Source: Pelagibius sp040217155 (GTDB lineage Bacteria > Pseudomonadota > Alphaproteobacteria > Kiloniellales > Kiloniellaceae). Taken from it: a stretch of DNA of 64,000 nt. The stretch is from contig JAVJNS010000014.1 in the NCBI GenBank assembly GCA_040217155.1, positions 190,100 through 254,099 of the forward strand. Reading direction: 5' to 3'. Under the pieces are notes generated by a model. The model was given only the letters and a program-made list of their open reading frames with translations, had not been told where the DNA came from and ran no database searches. Numbering within the stretch: position 1 is the stretch's first letter; each line of letters starts with the position of its first letter. The position numbers were made by a program, and so were the translations under genes. Shown piece after piece: positions 63,244 through 64,000 of the stretch.

Positions 63244-63726
63244 ATGACCATTCAGGTTGGCGACCGCATTCCCAGCGCTTCGCTCCGCATCAAGACGGAC
63301 GACGGCATTCAGGAAATCACTACCGACGAAATCTTCGGCGGCAAGAAAGTCGTGCTGTTCTCGGTGCCGGGTGCCTTTACCCCGACCTGCTCGGCCAAGC
63401 ATCTGCCGGGATTCGTGCAGCAGGCCGGCGCGATCAAAGGCAAGGGCGTGGATACCATCGCCTGCGTCTCGGTAAACGACGCCTTCGTCATGGGGGCCTG
63501 GGGCAAAGACCAGTCGGTCGGCGACAAGGTGATGATGCTGGCCGACGGCAACGGCGACTTCGCCAAGGCCCTGGGCCTCGAACTCGACGCGACAGGCGTT
63601 GGCCTCGGCGTCCGCTCACAGCGCTTCGCCCTGGTGGCCGAAGACGGTGTGGTCAAGACCCTGAATGTCGAAGCGCCCGGCGCTTTCGAAGTGTCGAGCG
63701 CCGAGGCGGTGCTGGCGGCGCTGTAG
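63244..63726 (+). CDS. Peroxiredoxin (Prx5/redoxin type)
   Basis: A 160-residue thiol peroxidase. The peroxidatic Cys is in PGAFTPTCSAKHLPGF (about residue 49), the hallmark of the Prx5/AhpE-like redoxin group that uses glutathione or glutaredoxin. The start at 63244 gives MTIQVGDRIPSASLR with AGGGGAAA upstream; an in-frame upstream reading has no support. It reduces H2O2 and organic peroxides and fits with gshA elsewhere in the window. Confidence 0.95.
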   Translation: MTIQVGDRIPSASLRIKTDDGIQEITTDEIFGGKKVVLFSVPGAFTPTCSAKHLPGFVQQAGAIKGKGVDTIACVSVNDAFVMGAWGKDQSVGDKVMMLADGNGDFAKALGLELDATGVGLGVRSQRFALVAEDGVVKTLNVEAPGAFEVSSAEAVLAAL

Positions 63727-63755
63727 AACGACCCAAAGCTTTTTCGATGTAGCGG

Positions 63756-63784
63756 CGGCGGTCCCCAAGGGGGCCGCCGTTTCT
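63756..63784 (+). terminator. Intrinsic terminator after peroxiredoxin
   Basis: CGGCGGTCCCC / GGGGGCCGCCG, eleven pairs (one G-T) around an AA turn, followed by TTTCT. Thirty bases past the stop. Confidence 0.8.
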
Positions 63785-63937
63785 CTATGGTCGTGCCACG
63801 GCGGCGCCGCGCCGCAGGTCACGGTGACTCGCGGCCGGCCAATCCGGTGAGGCGGCTTTCATAGAGAGGGGGCTTAAAGCGCTTTGCGCCCAATTTGAAT
63901 CAATTCTGTTTTCGAGCGGTGCGGCGATCCGTCAGGA

Positions 63938-63977
63938 GGCAGGCGAAGCGCGATGCGGCGCATCGGGCAAGCCTGCC
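63938..63977. repeat. Palindromic dispersed element, copy 2
   Basis: Inner stem CGATGC/GCATCG with GGC loop as in copy 1, enclosed by GGCAGGC (63938-63944) and GCCTGCC (63971-63977). Bases 63950-63972 equal 43374-43396. The region from 63786 to the window end holds no gene that I can support. Confidence 0.6.
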
Positions 63978-64000
63978 GACGCCGCGGGCGCCCGCCGCTC

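Overview
The window is a dense, high-GC stretch of chromosome from an alphaproteobacterium. Gene content fits the Rhodospirillales/Kiloniellales side of that class: a PAS_5-type protein, DUF3775, DUF4170, DUF3422 and DUF3047 proteins, a BamF lipoprotein, an alphaproteobacterial cox operon and an ETF-beta-type lysine methyltransferase. This placement is inferred from families, not from a phylogenetic marker. About 65 protein genes are supported. I see no rRNA or tRNA gene, insertion sequence, prophage or CRISPR array.

Layout. 0-7.3 kb (+): end of ileS, lspA, bamF-like, a pair of M16 peptidases (one active, one degenerate), a membrane protein and mutL. 7.3-10.2 kb (-): rsmD, rluB, a class I glutamine amidotransferase-like hydrolase and a DUF3775 protein. 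10.3-13.3 kb: tadA, a DOPA-dioxygenase-like protein, a half-length GDT1 manganese exporter behind a yybP-ykoY riboswitch (-), then speD-speE. 13.3-17.5 kb: acetyltransferase, purD, xseA, M23 peptidase. 17.5-22.1 kb (-): envelope lipid cluster (LpxL-type acyltransferase, lpxK, DUF374 acyltransferase, MsbA-like exporter with an altered Walker A). 22.2-28.6 kb: diacylglycerol kinase-like gene, a glycosyltransferase of less GC-rich composition, tldE/pmbA, acetyltransferase, and leuA with a candidate Leu-codon leader peptide. 28.6-32.2 kb (-): PAS_5 protein, ubiD, nfeD, SPFH protein. 32.6-39 kb: small hypotheticals, METTL20-like methyltransferase coupled to ubiA, rsmE, gshA. 39-44.3 kb: sensor kinase / Rcp1-like receiver / GGDEF module flanked on both sides by two paralogous secreted proteins. 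44.4-47.4 kb: tldD and a divergent DUF3422 gene. 47.6-54.2 kb (+): cytochrome c oxidase operon coxB-coxA-ctaB-coxF-ctaG-coxC-DUF983-surf1. 54.3-63.7 kb: M32 carboxypeptidase, secreted hypothetical, thrC, M16 peptidase, acetyltransferase, yqgE (-), dsbD/scsB-like and peroxiredoxin.

Most of the window is housekeeping: envelope biogenesis (lspA, BamF, lipid A genes, M16/M23 peptidases), respiration and quinone synthesis (cox operon, ubiA, ubiD), redox defence (gshA, DsbD, peroxiredoxin), translation and repair (ileS, tadA, rsmD, rsmE, rluB, mutL, xseA) and amino acid or polyamine synthesis (leuA, thrC, speDE). I did not find a clearly new defence or biosynthetic system. The places most worth a second look are the signalling module with its flanking secreted paralogs, the manganese riboswitch with a one-repeat GDT1, the Lys-to-Gln change in the MsbA-like Walker A, the leuA leader, and a two-copy palindromic element.
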